64,000 bases of DNA from an uncultured Bacteroides sp. (GCA_949285025.1 CASDXG010000096.1:210981-274980); one strand, 5' to 3'; shown: positions 1 through 8,711, counted from the first letter of the stretch. Numbers and translations are program-made. Notes: generated by a model not told the origin, from the sequence alone.

Positions 1-221
1 AAGAATCGGAATTGCTGGGCTTGTTATGTGCGCATGCTAATGAAATATTGCAACGTGATTTCGCTTTGAAGACGATATGGATCGATGATAATTATTTCAA
101 TGCACGCAGTATGGATGTTTATATTACTAAATTGCGTAAACATCTGAAAGATGACGATTCAGTAGAAATTATCAATATTCATGGAAAAGGATATAAGCTT
201 ATTACTCCGGACAGGGATTGA
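1..221 (+). CDS. Response regulator, C-terminal DNA-binding domain (5' end outside window)
   Basis: Only the last 70 or so codons are present; the reading frame is already open at the left edge (codons begin at base 3). The segment is the OmpR/PhoB winged helix: the recognition-helix region NARSMDVYITKLRKHL is followed by the terminal beta hairpin motif HGKGYKL. This wording is typical of RprY of Bacteroides, an OmpR-family regulator paired with the RprX histidine kinase. The receiver domain must lie upstream. The gene ends in a perfect hairpin shared with the convergent gene to its right. The family is certain; the RprY name is an inference from the short segment. Confidence 0.85.
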   Translation, partial: ESELLGLLCAHANEILQRDFALKTIWIDDNYFNARSMDVYITKLRKHLKDDDSVEIINIHGKGYKLITPDRD

Positions 222-234
222 TGATGTGGAAAAT

Positions 235-268
235 AAAAAAGCCTGAATCTTAAGATTCAGGCTTTTTT
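235..268. terminator. Bidirectional intrinsic terminator
   Basis: A perfect 22-base palindrome (241-262) is flanked by A6 on the left and T6 on the right, so it can end transcription of the response-regulator gene from the left and the small membrane gene from the right. Confidence 0.9.
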
Positions 269-290
269 ATGGGTAAGGATTTCATTGAAA

Positions 291-467
291 TCATTCGGTA
301 ATGCGTTTGTTGATTACTATATAGGCTATCACTCCGATGACAATTAAGGCAAGTGAAGTCCCTAACAAGGTATTGTCGTTCACATTGCCTGTCGCGAAAC
401 TGATGATTAATATGAGAGCACCGATGACAACCAATAACACTCCTAAGTTTTTTAATAAGCTTTTCAT
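291..467 (-). CDS. Small two-helix membrane protein, 58 aa
   Basis: An open frame of 58 codons starts at ATG 467 (MKSLLKNLGVLLVVIGALIL...) and ends in TGA, 23 bases before the shared terminator. It has two hydrophobic segments, about residues 8-24 and 37-53, joined by a short polar loop (GNVNDN), and a basic C-terminal tail (NKRITE). This is the layout of a small inner-membrane hairpin protein. I recognise similar small proteins in Bacteroidales but know no function for them. Coding is supported by length, start codon, membrane periodicity and placement just before a terminator. No RBS or clear promoter is seen. Confidence 0.72.
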   Translation of the reverse strand: MKSLLKNLGVLLVVIGALILIISFATGNVNDNTLLGTSLALIVIGVIAYIVINKRITE

Positions 468-792
468 GTATATTTTTATTTTATGGTTTATTCATTTCCT
501 GATTACAAATTAAAGCATAAATCCTGTATCGGGAAAATTATTTTGAGAAAAAATAAAGATTGTTATTCAAATATTTTTCAAAGGAATGGGGTGTGAAACG
601 TTTTTGCCTTTTGAACGTCTCTTCCCTTATGGGCGATATATGCCGGCCTTCCTGTTTGATTTTCTTGACATGCCGTTTTGCTTTAGCGGACTTTTGCGCG
701 GATTTGTGTGAAACAAGCCGGCGTTTTGTAATGTACGGCGGCCTGTTCTCCGGAAAAGACGGAGACGTTTTATGAAAATACTTGCGTAAATG
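468..792. other. Long intergenic region with no supported gene
   Basis: About 325 bases between the divergent small membrane gene and the rpsF promoter. Open frames on both strands exist here, but their products are low-complexity and basic or Cys-rich, with no family resemblance, and one overlaps the rpsF promoter. I see no RNA gene or clear hairpin. Confidence 0.5.
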
Positions 793-823
793 TTTGTGGT
801 TTAAAGAAAAAGTACTACCTTTG
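793..823 (+). promoter_or_regulatory. Bacteroidetes-type promoter of the rpsF operon
   Basis: TTTG at 793-796 and TACCTTTG at 816-823 are 19 bases apart, matching the -33/-7 pattern of the primary Bacteroidetes sigma factor. Transcription should begin near 830, leaving a leader of about 40 bases, too short for an extended S6:S18-binding leader structure. Confidence 0.85.
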
Positions 824-868
824 CCCCGCATAAAAAAATAATATTAATTCTTTAATTAACGAACAAGT

Positions 869-1216
869 ATGAATCAATACGAAACCGTTTTCATTTTGAC
901 TCCCGTTTTGTCTGATGCTCAGATGAAGGAAGCGGTAGAGAAATTTAAAGCTATCCTCACAGGGGAAGGAGCGGAGATCATTAATGAAGAAAACTGGGGA
1001 TTGAAGAAATTGGCTTATCCCATCCAGAAAAAGTCTACCGGTTTTTACCAACTGATTGAATTTAAAGCTGCACCGACGGTGATAGAGAAGCTCGAAGTGA
1101 ACTTCCGTCGTGACGAACGTGTTATCCGTTTCTTGACATTCAAATTGGATAAATATGCCATTGAATATGCAGCAAAGAGAAGAAGTTTAAAATCATCTAA
1201 AAAGGAGGAAAATTAA
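869..1216 (+). CDS. rpsF: 30S ribosomal protein S6
   Basis: The 115-residue product begins [16 protein letters not shown], the first strand of the S6 ferredoxin-like fold, and has the family's central stretch [21 protein letters not shown]6 binds the central domain of 16S rRNA together with S18, whose gene follows 2 bases after the stop codon. The C-terminal tail is short and basic, then acidic (KEEN). Expression is from the promoter at 793-823. Confidence 0.98.
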   Translation: MNQYETVFILTPVLSDAQMKEAVEKFKAILTGEGAEIINEENWGLKKLAYPIQKKSTGFYQLIEFKAAPTVIEKLEVNFRRDERVIRFLTFKLDKYAIEYAAKRRSLKSSKKEEN

Positions 1217-1218
1217 TT

Positions 1219-1488
1219 ATGGCACAGCAACAATCAGAAATTAGATATTTAACTCCGCCTTCAGTCGACGTTAAAAAGAAAAAATATTGCCGTTTTAAGA
1301 AAAACGGAATCAAGTATATCGATTATAAGGATCCCGAATTCTTGAAGAAATTCCTGAATGAACAGGGTAAAATCCTTCCGAGACGCATTACAGGTACTTC
1401 TTTGAAGTATCAACGTCGTGTAGCGCAAGCTGTTAAAAGAGCACGTCATTTGGCTTTATTGCCCTATGTAACAGATATGATGAAATAA
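1219..1488 (+). CDS. rpsR: 30S ribosomal protein S18
   Basis: The 89-residue protein has the S18 core ([19 protein letters not shown], then [31 protein letters not shown]). It forms a heterodimer with S6 in the small subunit platform. A strong Shine-Dalgarno run, AAAGGAGG near 1200-1207, overlaps the end of rpsF and sets the ATG at 1219. Such sites are rare in Bacteroidetes and here mark a highly expressed ribosomal gene. The single Cys near residue 23 lies where some S18 proteins carry a zinc-site remnant. Confidence 0.98.
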   Translation: MAQQQSEIRYLTPPSVDVKKKKYCRFKKNGIKYIDYKDPEFLKKFLNEQGKILPRRITGTSLKYQRRVAQAVKRARHLALLPYVTDMMK

Positions 1489-1508
1489 AACGAAGGAGGA
1501 GTAAGAAT

Positions 1509-1958
1509 ATGGAAATTATTTTGAAAGAAGACGTAGTTAACTTGGGCTACAAAGATGATATTGTAACCGTAAAGTCAGGTTATGGTCGTAACTATCTTAT
1601 TCCGACAGGTAAGGCTGTAATTGCTTCGCCGGCAGCAAAGAAAATGTTGGCTGAAGATTTGAGACAGCGTGCTCATAAACTGGAAAAGATTAAAAAAGAT
1701 GCGGAAGCAGTGGCAGAATCTTTGAAAGATGTTTCTTTGAAGATTGTTACAAAAGCCAGTGCAACGGGAACGATTTACGGTTCTGTGACTAACATTCAAA
1801 TTGCCGATGAATTGGCAAAGTTGGGTCATAATATCGACCGTAAGAAAATCGTTGTTAAAGATAATGTTAAAGAAGTTGGCAATTATGTGGCTGTAGTAAA
1901 ACTGCATAAGGAGGTTTCTGTGGAAATTCCTTTTGAAGTTGCCGCAGAAGAAGCTTAA
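1509..1958 (+). CDS. rplI: 50S ribosomal protein L9
   Basis: A 149-residue L9: the N-terminal domain [32 protein letters not shown] binds 23S rRNA, a long charged connecting helix follows (about residues 45-75), and the C-terminal domain (about 80-149) contains GTIYGSVT, typical of the family. Full length for the family. A Shine-Dalgarno site (AAGGAGG, about 1494-1500) precedes the ATG. It is the last gene of rpsF-rpsR-rplI, closed by the terminator at 1982-2019. Confidence 0.98.
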   Translation: MEIILKEDVVNLGYKDDIVTVKSGYGRNYLIPTGKAVIASPAAKKMLAEDLRQRAHKLEKIKKDAEAVAESLKDVSLKIVTKASATGTIYGSVTNIQIADELAKLGHNIDRKKIVVKDNVKEVGNYVAVVKLHKEVSVEIPFEVAAEEA

Positions 1959-1981
1959 AAAATATTTGACATAATTTTTAG

Positions 1982-2019
1982 AAAATCCTGTCTGACATAC
2001 ATCAGGTAGGATTTTTTTT
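1982..2019 (+). terminator. Intrinsic terminator of the rpsF-rpsR-rplI operon
   Basis: The arms AAATCCTGTCTGA (1983-1995) and TCAGGTAGGATTT (2002-2014) form a nearly perfect stem around a 6-base loop and run into T8 (2012-2019). Confidence 0.88.
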
Positions 2020-2050
2020 CTATAATTCATTGAAAAAACGAGAAAAAAAG

Positions 2051-2083
2051 TTTGTTTTTTTTATTTTAAATTTACTTTCTTTG
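2051..2083 (+). promoter_or_regulatory. Probable promoter of the calpain-like lipoprotein gene
   Basis: TTTG (2051-2054) is followed by TTTACTTTCTTTGC; the -7 element TTTCTTTG (2076-2083) differs at one position from TAnnTTTG. The leader to the ATG would be about 70 bases. Confidence 0.55.
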
Positions 2084-2156
2084 CAACTGATATCTTGCTG
2101 AAAAAGCAAGAAATCTCAGTAAAATTAATTTGTAACCCTTAAAAACATTTGAGAAA

Positions 2157-3812
2157 ATGGAACACGAAAACAAACAATCTGTTTTGGGGAGATGTCCTTA
2201 CGGTGGCATTTCTTTGAAGAGGTATCTGAGAAATTTTTCGTTTATGTTGTTTTGTTCTTCGTTCCTGTTGGCCGGCTGTTCGGACGATGAGGAAGGAGGA
2301 GATGAACCTCCCGGAGGAAATGCGTCACCTTTTGCGCAGATAGGCGAGGATAATGTTAACATGCCTTCGGGCGGAATGATTACAGCCCAGTATACGGATG
2401 CGCCGTCCGGGATGGAAATAGCTAAGCTTTTGGATAATGATGCTTCGACATGTTATGCTACCGGGCATAATACGTTTTATGTCACTTGGAACGGCAGTAA
2501 AACCCTTGCAATGGGGTATTATTCATTGACTTCTTCGAATAACGGAGCAGAATGCGACCCGAAGTCATGGACTTTGTCAGGGTCTACTGACCAGAAGAAA
2601 TGGGAAGTGCTCGATAAGCAGACCAATCAGTCGTTCTCCGGCCGTATGCAAACGAAAGAATATGAGTTTGAAAATGGAGTAGGATATAAATATTATCGTC
2701 TGACTATCAATGAGAATAACGGAGGCACTTCCACGTATATCGCAGAATGGTGCATGAAAGGTGGCGTTCCGACGGTAGATAATATAGATGATTTGATGGA
2801 TAAAGCTACAGGACAAAGCGATTCCGATGTAACTCCGATGGGAAAATGGGCAGAGAATGCCCACGTAACGACTCCGGATGATATTGAGTGGTTGGCTGAT
2901 GCTGCGAATGATCCTCCTTTGAGCCGTACTGGAGTATCTCAAAAAGACCTTGATGACGGAAAATATTATTATGGCTCTGTTTCCGTAAACTTGTATCCTT
3001 TCGGTGATCCCGTACCGGCAGATGTAAATCAGCATGCCATTGGCGATTGCTGTATGTTGGCAGTTTTCGGCTCGATGGCTTATGTCTATCCGGAATTCGT
3101 AAAATCACTGATTAGAGATAATGGCGATAACACTTATACCGTATCAATGTATGATCCGAAGGGAGAGCCGATAAAAGTTACGGTTTCTTCTCGATTTATG
3201 CTGGAAACGAGCCGCGGATCTCAAATCTTGGCTTGTTGTTCCGGGAAAAACTATGTGGCAACATGGGCAACCGTTCTTGAAAAAGCCATTATGAAGTACG
3301 ATTGCATTTATAATACACGTCAGCATGTGGGCGGTATCGCTACGGAACATGTTGCTCCTTTATTCACCGGAACCGGTAGCAGTTTTGCTTTTGATCCTTT
3401 TAAACTGACGAATGATGAATTGGCACGTGTGGTAAGGACCTGTCTGAGAGAAGGGAAATTGATTGTCGGAGGCTTCAGAGAAGGTGGTGTACAAATTGGT
3501 GAATATCGGACGGTTAACGGACATGCTTATACGTTTATGCACTCGGCTGTGGAAGGAGCATTGTGTGCTATGCGTAACCCATGGGGATGTGCTCCGAGAT
3601 GGAGCGATGGAGGCCTTGATGATAAAGACGACGGAGTCCTGACTGTTCCGGATAACGACGTGGTTCCTCCTTTAATTGACCTGCGTATTATGGAGCCGGG
3701 TGATGCATCTCGTTTCGGAGATGGTGTAGAGATTCCTTATACTCCGCCTGTATTTAAGGCAAGATCTTTCTTTGTCGGAAGTTTGCCTTACGGGTATACT
3801 CCGAACATGTAA
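2157..3812 (+). CDS. Calpain-like (peptidase family C2) lipoprotein with discoidin-like domain
   Basis: A 551-residue surface or periplasmic lipoprotein. A hydrophobic signal (about residues 27-40) ends in the lipobox LAGC, with Cys41 followed by acidic residues (SDDEEGGDE), a pattern linked with surface export of Bacteroidetes lipoproteins. Residues 60-200 look like an F5/8-type (discoidin) beta sandwich. Residues 280-480 hold the calpain papain-like site: QHAIGDCC gives Cys298, NGHAY gives His456 and RNPWG gives Asn474. The residue after the catalytic Cys is Cys, where calpains usually have Trp. The nearest known relatives are Tpr of Porphyromonas and other Bacteroidetes C2 lipoproteins. 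It is a single-gene unit between two terminators. The substrate is unknown. Confidence 0.85.
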   Translation: MEHENKQSVLGRCPYGGISLKRYLRNFSFMLFCSSFLLAGCSDDEEGGDEPPGGNASPFAQIGEDNVNMPSGGMITAQYTDAPSGMEIAKLLDNDASTCYATGHNTFYVTWNGSKTLAMGYYSLTSSNNGAECDPKSWTLSGSTDQKKWEVLDKQTNQSFSGRMQTKEYEFENGVGYKYYRLTINENNGGTSTYIAEWCMKGGVPTVDNIDDLMDKATGQSDSDVTPMGKWAENAHVTTPDDIEWLADAANDPPLSRTGVSQKDLDDGKYYYGSVSVNLYPFGDPVPADVNQHAIGDCCMLAVFGSMAYVYPEFVKSLIRDNGDNTYTVSMYDPKGEPIKVTVSSRFMLETSRGSQILACCSGKNYVATWATVLEKAIMKYDCIYNTRQHVGGIATEHVAPLFTGTGSSFAFDPFKLTNDELARVVRTCLREGKLIVGGFREGGVQIGEYRTVNGHAYTFMHSAVEGALCAMRNPWGCAPRWSDGGLDDKDDGVLTVPDNDVVPPLIDLRIMEPGDASRFGDGVEIPYTPPVFKARSFFVGSLPYGYTPNM

Positions 3813-3838
3813 CAGTACTTCAATTCGATATAAAGGAA

Positions 3839-3875
3839 GAATGTCATCCGGTTTTCGGATGGCATTCTTTTTTTT
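3839..3875 (+). terminator. Intrinsic terminator after the calpain-like gene
   Basis: GAATGTCATCCG pairs with CGGATGGCATTC (one G-U pair) around a GTTTT loop, followed by T8. Confidence 0.9.
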
Positions 3876-3893
3876 CTTGTCAAGAATAATGCG

Positions 3894-3901
3894 TAATTTT
3901 G
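3894..3901 (+). promoter_or_regulatory. Probable -7 element for mtaB
   Basis: TAATTTTG matches TAnnTTTG, 27 bases before the chosen ATG. A TTG lies only 14 bases upstream, so the -33 part is poor. Confidence 0.5.
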
Positions 3902-3927
3902 TTCTCTTAAAACATAAAAAAGGAAGA

Positions 3928-5244
3928 ATGACTGATACAACTGTTTTTCAGGATAAGAAAGCCGTTTATTATACACTGGGGTGTAAATTGAACTTTGCCG
4001 AGACCTCATCCATAGGGAGAGAGCTGAAAGAACTTGGTGTGCGTACGGTGCGTAAAGGGGAGAAGGCCGATCTTTGCATCATCAATACTTGTTCCGTAAC
4101 GGATGTGGCAGATAAAAAGTGCCGGCAAGCTATCCGTCGTCTGGCAAAACAACACCCGGATGCTTTTATCGTGGTGACGGGTTGTTATGCACAGCTCAAG
4201 CCCGAGTCTGTTGCCGATATCGAAGGAGTGGATCTTGTATTGGGAGCCGAACAGAAAGGCAGCCTTATCACTTATTTAAACTGCTTGGATAAGCAGGGAA
4301 AAGGTCAGAGCGTTGTTTCCGACTTCAGGAATATCCGGACATTTTCTCCTTCATGTTCGAGGGGAGACCGTACCCGTTATTTCCTGAAAGTTCAGGACGG
4401 ATGCGATTATTTCTGCTCATATTGTACAATTCCTTTTGCACGCGGCCGGAGCAGGAACGGAGCGATTGCCGACTTGGTTGAGCAGGCACGTGGTGTTGCA
4501 AGGGAAGGAGGGAAGGAGATTGTCCTGACCGGTGTGAACATAGGCGACTTTGGAAAGACGACAGGAGAGTCGTTTTTCGATTTGATAAAGGCGTTGGACA
4601 GAGTGGAAGGCATCGAGCGTTATCGGATTTCTTCCATTGAACCCGATTTGTTGAGCAACGAGATTATTGAATTCGTGTCCCAATCCGAGCGATTTATGCC
4701 GCATTTTCATATTCCTTTGCAGTCGGGCTGTGATGAGGTGTTGCGCCTGATGCGTCGCAGATACGATGCAGGTTTGTTTGCATCGAAGATAGAAATGATT
4801 AAGAAAACAATGCCGCATGCCTTTATAGGTGTCGATGTAATCGTCGGTATGCGGGGTGAGACTCCGGAGTATTTCGAGCAGACCTTTCAATTTCTGAAGA
4901 GGGTTGATGTTACCCAATTGCATGTATTCAGCTATTCGGAGCGTCCGGGTACTCAGGCGTTGAAAATAAATTACAAAATTTCTCCCGAAGAAAAGCATGA
5001 AAGGAGCCGGCGGTTGCTGGAACTTTCGGATGAGAAACTGCATGCTTTTTATGCCGGTTATCTTGGTAAGGAGGTGAAGGTTTTAATGGAGAAAGCTAAA
5101 TCCGGAGTCCCGATGCACGGATTTACCGATAATTACATACGGGTGGAGGTGGCGCATGATGACCGGCTCGACAATCGGATTATCCGTGTACGTCTGGAAG
5201 ATTTCAATGAAGACCGGACAGCCCTTAAAGCCGTTTTGTTATGA
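3928..5244 (+). CDS. mtaB: tRNA (t6A37) methylthiotransferase, MtaB-type radical SAM enzyme
   Basis: A 438-residue methylthiotransferase that adds a methylthio group to t6A at position 37 of tRNAs reading ANN codons. The N-terminal domain (YYTLGCKLNFAET, then CSVTDVADKK) supplies cysteines for one [4Fe-4S] cluster. The radical SAM motif CDYFCSYC (CxxxCxxC) binds the second; a C-terminal TRAM-like region ends the protein. The GCKLN start and CYAQLKPE wording favour MtaB over MiaB or RimO. The frame is open upstream to 3772, but that would overlap the previous gene and its terminator; ATG 3928, preceded by AAGGAAG, fits the family N-terminus. The stop overlaps the next start by ATGA, so the two are co-translated. 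Confidence 0.93.
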   Translation: MTDTTVFQDKKAVYYTLGCKLNFAETSSIGRELKELGVRTVRKGEKADLCIINTCSVTDVADKKCRQAIRRLAKQHPDAFIVVTGCYAQLKPESVADIEGVDLVLGAEQKGSLITYLNCLDKQGKGQSVVSDFRNIRTFSPSCSRGDRTRYFLKVQDGCDYFCSYCTIPFARGRSRNGAIADLVEQARGVAREGGKEIVLTGVNIGDFGKTTGESFFDLIKALDRVEGIERYRISSIEPDLLSNEIIEFVSQSERFMPHFHIPLQSGCDEVLRLMRRRYDAGLFASKIEMIKKTMPHAFIGVDVIVGMRGETPEYFEQTFQFLKRVDVTQLHVFSYSERPGTQALKINYKISPEEKHERSRRLLELSDEKLHAFYAGYLGKEVKVLMEKAKSGVPMHGFTDNYIRVEVAHDDRLDNRIIRVRLEDFNEDRTALKAVLL

Positions 5245-6257
5245 AGAAAGTCTCTGTTGTCATATTGAATTGGAATGGCGGAGAGATGCTTCGGCAATTT
5301 CTTCCTTCGGTCTTGAATTATTCGCGGGGTGAAGATGTGGAGATTTGCGTGGCAGACAATGCTTCCACCGATGATTCCTGTCAGATAGTCGAAGCAAATT
5401 TCCCTGAGGTTCACCTGATCAGGCTGGATAAAAATTACGGATTTGCTGAGGGATATAATAAAGCCTTGAGTCAAATTGATGCGGAATATGCCGTGTTGTT
5501 GAATAGCGACGTGGAGGTTACTTCCGGATGGCTCGATATGTTGGCGGATTATATGGATTGGCATCCGGAAGTTGCGGCATGCCAGCCTAAAATCCTGAGC
5601 TTTTACGATAAGGAACGCTTTGAGTATGCTGGAGCTGCCGGCGGTTTTATCGACTGGTACGGTTATCCCTTTTGCAGGGGACGTATTTTCCAGTTCTTGG
5701 AAAAAGACGATGGTCAGTATGATTCGCCTATTCCTGTTTTCTGGGTGTCGGGGGCTGCCTTGTTTATCCGTTTGGACATATTCCGGACGGTAGGCGGATT
5801 TGACGGACGTTTCTTTGCCCACATGGAAGAAATAGATTTGTGCTGGCGTTTGCGGAGTCGCGGTTATCGGTTGGTTTGTTTACCGGGAAGTGTCGTATTT
5901 CATGTCGGTGCCGCGACTTTGAAAAAAGAAAATCCCCGAAAAACGTTTCTTAATTTTAGGAATAACCTGCTGATGTTGTACAAGAATCTGCCGGAAGAAG
6001 ACCTGAAGCATGTTATGCGTGTGAGAAAAATGCTGGATTATCTTGCTGCTGTAGCTTGGTTCTTGCGGGGAGATTTTGCAGGCAGTATTGCCGTATGTCG
6101 GGCGCGGAAAGCCTTTAAGGCAAGCCGTTCTTCTTTTGAGGCCGCCCGTCGGGAGAATCTTGCCAAAGCTGTTGTTAAAGGAATTCCCCAACGTTATCCC
6201 ATAAGTATTCTTTGGGAGGCTATGGTTAAAGGGAAGAAAAAGTTTTCCCGTTTATAG
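5241..6257 (+). CDS. Glycosyltransferase family 2
   Basis: A 338-residue GT-A enzyme. The N-terminus VSVVILNWNGGEMLRQFLPS is the nucleotide-binding start of GT2; ADNASTDDS and LLNSDVEV supply the sugar-nucleotide and metal-binding acidic residues; VSGAALFIR and GGFDGRFFAHMEEIDLCWRLR are typical of rhamnosyltransferase-like GT2 proteins (WbbL type). It has no clear signal or obvious membrane span, so it probably acts at the inner face of the membrane on a polysaccharide or lipid-linked glycan. It begins inside the mtaB stop (ATGA) and converges with a methyltransferase gene, overlapping its end by 6 bases. Donor and acceptor cannot be told. Confidence 0.88.
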   Translation: MKKVSVVILNWNGGEMLRQFLPSVLNYSRGEDVEICVADNASTDDSCQIVEANFPEVHLIRLDKNYGFAEGYNKALSQIDAEYAVLLNSDVEVTSGWLDMLADYMDWHPEVAACQPKILSFYDKERFEYAGAAGGFIDWYGYPFCRGRIFQFLEKDDGQYDSPIPVFWVSGAALFIRLDIFRTVGGFDGRFFAHMEEIDLCWRLRSRGYRLVCLPGSVVFHVGAATLKKENPRKTFLNFRNNLLMLYKNLPEEDLKHVMRVRKMLDYLAAVAWFLRGDFAGSIAVCRARKAFKASRSSFEAARRENLAKAVVKGIPQRYPISILWEAMVKGKKKFSRL

Positions 6258-7037
6258 GCTTTTGTTTGCGAGAATGTAGAAGCACGAGGTGGTGAATGCA
6301 TTGCGTATACCGGGAATACGCCCGATGATAGGGGAAAGTTTGCGAGGTTTCAGACCGAATTTCGTTTCATAATGCGGATTGATGAAGTACAGTTGACGGT
6401 CAATTATGGATAAATTGGTTCGGGCGCAGAGACGTTCGAAATGCTCAATGGTAATCCGTGTTGTTTTTATGTCTAAAAGTTCATCTATGCAGTTGGCTTT
6501 CTCTCCTCCCTTGCGCAGCAGGAACCGATAGATGCTGCGGGGAAGCAGGTGGATGAAAGGCAGGTGAGACAGAAGCCTGTTCTGACAGATTTGCTGGTGA
6601 CCGCCGAAGGGCATTTGCCATGCCGGGAATGACATAAAAACGATGCCGTTATCTGTGATATATCGGCGCAGTCCCTTCATGAAATTTTCTTTGTCGTGTA
6701 TATGTTCCAATACGTCGTGACAGAGAACAATGTCGAACCGGTGTTCCCATTCCTTCAGCCTGAATATATCGGAAGCAATAAATGTTCCTTTAGCTTTGGC
6801 CTCATGAAAGAAACGTATTGCGTCCTTGATTCTTCCCTCAGCCATGTCGACTCCTGTGGTATTGCATCCGGCTTCAGAGAAAGGCAACAGGTTTCCTCCA
6901 TCTCCGCACCCTATCTCGAGTACTTCCAATCCGGGATGCAGCGGTTTGAATTTCTCAATGTACGGGATGAAATATTTCCGGCTTGTTGTTGCCAGTTCGC
7001 GGAAATAACGTGCTCTGTCGTGTTGTCTTTCCTGCAT
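6252..7037 (-). CDS. Class I SAM-dependent methyltransferase
   Basis: A 261-residue protein with motif I LEIGCGDGGNLLPF (about residues 40-53), an acidic ribose-binding position after beta 2 (TGVDMAEG), and FDIVLCHDVLEHIHD, the post-motif common to the UbiE/Methyltransf_11 group. A C-terminal extension of about 90 residues replaces the standard ending. It faces the GT2 gene and overlaps its last bases, so a shared role in glycan or lipid modification is possible but rests only on position. Start ATG 7037 gives a full N-terminal helix. Substrate unknown. Confidence 0.85.
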   Translation of the reverse strand: MQERQHDRARYFRELATTSRKYFIPYIEKFKPLHPGLEVLEIGCGDGGNLLPFSEAGCNTTGVDMAEGRIKDAIRFFHEAKAKGTFIASDIFRLKEWEHRFDIVLCHDVLEHIHDKENFMKGLRRYITDNGIVFMSFPAWQMPFGGHQQICQNRLLSHLPFIHLLPRSIYRFLLRKGGEKANCIDELLDIKTTRITIEHFERLCARTNLSIIDRQLYFINPHYETKFGLKPRKLSPIIGRIPGIRNAFTTSCFYILANKSL

Positions 7038-7115
7038 GGGGCTTGTCTTTTTATAATAGTTTGCGTGTCTTTTCGTGGAAATTTATAGTTGTTTTTTTAT
7101 TTCATGGTGATATCT

Positions 7116-8042
7116 TTATGAAAAGTTTCCGGCGTTTTCAGTTATTTGGGTATTGATATATTCTTGAATTTCATGTTGATGTGACGGATGGAACCAAGCG
7201 ATTTCCGTGTCGCGTTTAAACCATGTGAGCTGTTTGCGGGAATAGATGCGTGAGTTTTGTTTTATCTTCTCAACAGCGAACGGCAGTTCCCATGTTCCGT
7301 CGAGGTAATTGAATAATTCTTTATATCCTACCGTGTTCAGTGAATTTAGCTTGCGATATGGATAAACTCTCCTGACTTCTTCCAGCAGACCATCTTTCAT
7401 CATTTGGTCTACGCGGTTATTGATTCGTGCATATAATTCCTCTCTTGGGCGCGTCAGACCGATTTTTAGGATATTGAAATCGCGCTTTTTTGATGTGTTT
7501 TTCCGGAAAGAGGTGTAGGTCTGTCCTGTCATGTAGCAAATCTCAAGCGCATGAATTACGCGTTTCGGGTTTTTCAGGTCGACAATGCGATAGTATGCAG
7601 GGTCTAATAGTTTTAATTCCCTGCATAGTTCTTCGAGTCCTTGTGTGCGATATTTCTCCATCATCATTTCACGTGTGTCTTTGTCCACAGTCGGAATGTC
7701 ATCGATTCCTTTGCACACTGCATCGATATACATCATGGAACCTCCCGTTAGTACCAGAACCTTGTGCTTTTGGAACAGTTGTTCTATCTTTTTGACGGCC
7801 TCTATTTCATATTGTGCGGCACTGTAATAATCGGTGAGTTTTAATGTGCCTATGAAGAAATGCGAAACCTGTTTCAGTTGTTCCTCTGTTGGTGCTGCAG
7901 TTCCTATTTTCAAATCGGCATAGAGTTGTCGTGAGTCGGCCGAGATAATGGGTGAATGATAATGTCGGGCGAGTGAGATGCTTAGCTCTGTTTTCCCTAC
8001 CCCGGTTGGGCCGATTAAAACAATTAATGTAGGTTTGTTCAT
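7116..8042 (-). CDS. miaA: tRNA dimethylallyltransferase
   Basis: A 308-residue MiaA, which transfers a dimethylallyl group to A37 of tRNAs reading U-starting codons. It starts [21 protein letters not shown] (P-loop GPTGVGKT), followed by ISADSRQLY and IGTAAPT of the substrate channel; [13 protein letters not shown] and the C-terminal [17 protein letters not shown] complete the family motifs. The frame is open 30 codons upstream, but Met at 8042 directly precedes the family's N-terminus. It lies about 115 bases after the pRiA4b-like gene, at the end of the lpx cluster. With mtaB nearby, the window carries two position-37 tRNA modifiers. Confidence 0.96.
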   Translation of the reverse strand: MNKPTLIVLIGPTGVGKTELSISLARHYHSPIISADSRQLYADLKIGTAAPTEEQLKQVSHFFIGTLKLTDYYSAAQYEIEAVKKIEQLFQKHKVLVLTGGSMMYIDAVCKGIDDIPTVDKDTREMMMEKYRTQGLEELCRELKLLDPAYYRIVDLKNPKRVIHALEICYMTGQTYTSFRKNTSKKRDFNILKIGLTRPREELYARINNRVDQMMKDGLLEEVRRVYPYRKLNSLNTVGYKELFNYLDGTWELPFAVEKIKQNSRIYSRKQLTWFKRDTEIAWFHPSHQHEIQEYINTQITENAGNFS

Positions 8043-8156
8043 TTGCCGATGATGTTCGATTGGAATAAAAAACGGATTGTACTGAGATGTGGCTCGCGAT
8101 TTTATGTCGTATAGTCCGCATGTTTTGTACAATCCGTTTCCGGTGTATTATGTGAC

Positions 8157-8711
8157 TTAGTATTTGTCGTCGTCGTAAGGGTTGCCGTTTTCGCTGATAT
8201 CGAAGCCTTCTGTATCAAAATCTTCCATGTCGAATTCTTGGTCGCCATAGAAATTTTCATCCAGATCAAGTGCGGCATTCGTGTTCATTTGCTGGTCAAA
8301 ATCGATGGTTTGTTCAGGTGCATTTCCTCTTTTAAGAGAACAGACTGCTTTATCAAGAGTCTTCCCGGTAATGATTTCTGACAGTTCGATAAAAAACACG
8401 CGCTCGGAAAGTGGGTCGAATACATAAATCATTTTTTGTTTTTCCTCCTCCAGAAGTTCATTTAGTTTAGTGTCTTTCATCACATAAATGTCTTCTTCCG
8501 AACTTGTGTTCCCCATATCTTCAAGGGTGATTTCGGTTTCTTTCTCCCAATCATCGTCGCAAATGAAGAAAGATGTCATTTGGTCGTCCTTGTAGTCCGT
8601 CGAGTTCAATATGGCTTCATGCAGGTCATAAAAAGAAGATTCTGCATCGATTTTGATTTCTCTCAGGAAATCATCAACCTCATCGGATATAATTCTGAAT
8701 TTATATATCAT
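8157..8711 (-). CDS. pRiA4b ORF-3-like protein (PF07929 type)
   Basis: The 184-residue product begins MIYKFRIISDEVDDFLREIKIDAESSFYDLHEAI, matching the plasmid pRiA4b ORF-3-like family, a small alpha/beta fold named from mobile elements but common in Bacteroidetes chromosomes. The second half is strongly acidic (DLDENF...EDFDTEGFD...DDDKY). No catalytic motif is visible. It sits between lpxA (52 bases away) and miaA in the same direction, and is probably transcribed with them. Function unknown; the domain assignment is from pattern memory. Confidence 0.75.
   Translation of the reverse strand: MIYKFRIISDEVDDFLREIKIDAESSFYDLHEAILNSTDYKDDQMTSFFICDDDWEKETEITLEDMGNTSSEEDIYVMKDTKLNELLEEEKQKMIYVFDPLSERVFFIELSEIITGKTLDKAVCSLKRGNAPEQTIDFDQQMNTNAALDLDENFYGDQEFDMEDFDTEGFDISENGNPYDDDKY

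Noticed and set aside
560-775. 71-codon open frame on the plus strand before rpsF
   Set aside because: No start signal or recognisable fold; overlaps the equally weak frame on the other strand.
538-831. 97-codon open frame on the minus strand before rpsF
   Set aside because: Very basic, low-complexity product with no family look; it starts inside the rpsF promoter and is probably chance.
1575-2030. Long antisense frame over rplI
   Set aside because: Shadow of rplI and its terminator; composition is the reverse complement of a ribosomal protein gene.
3772-3927. 52-codon N-terminal extension of mtaB
   Set aside because: It overlaps the calpain-like gene and crosses its terminator; family members start near Met 3928.
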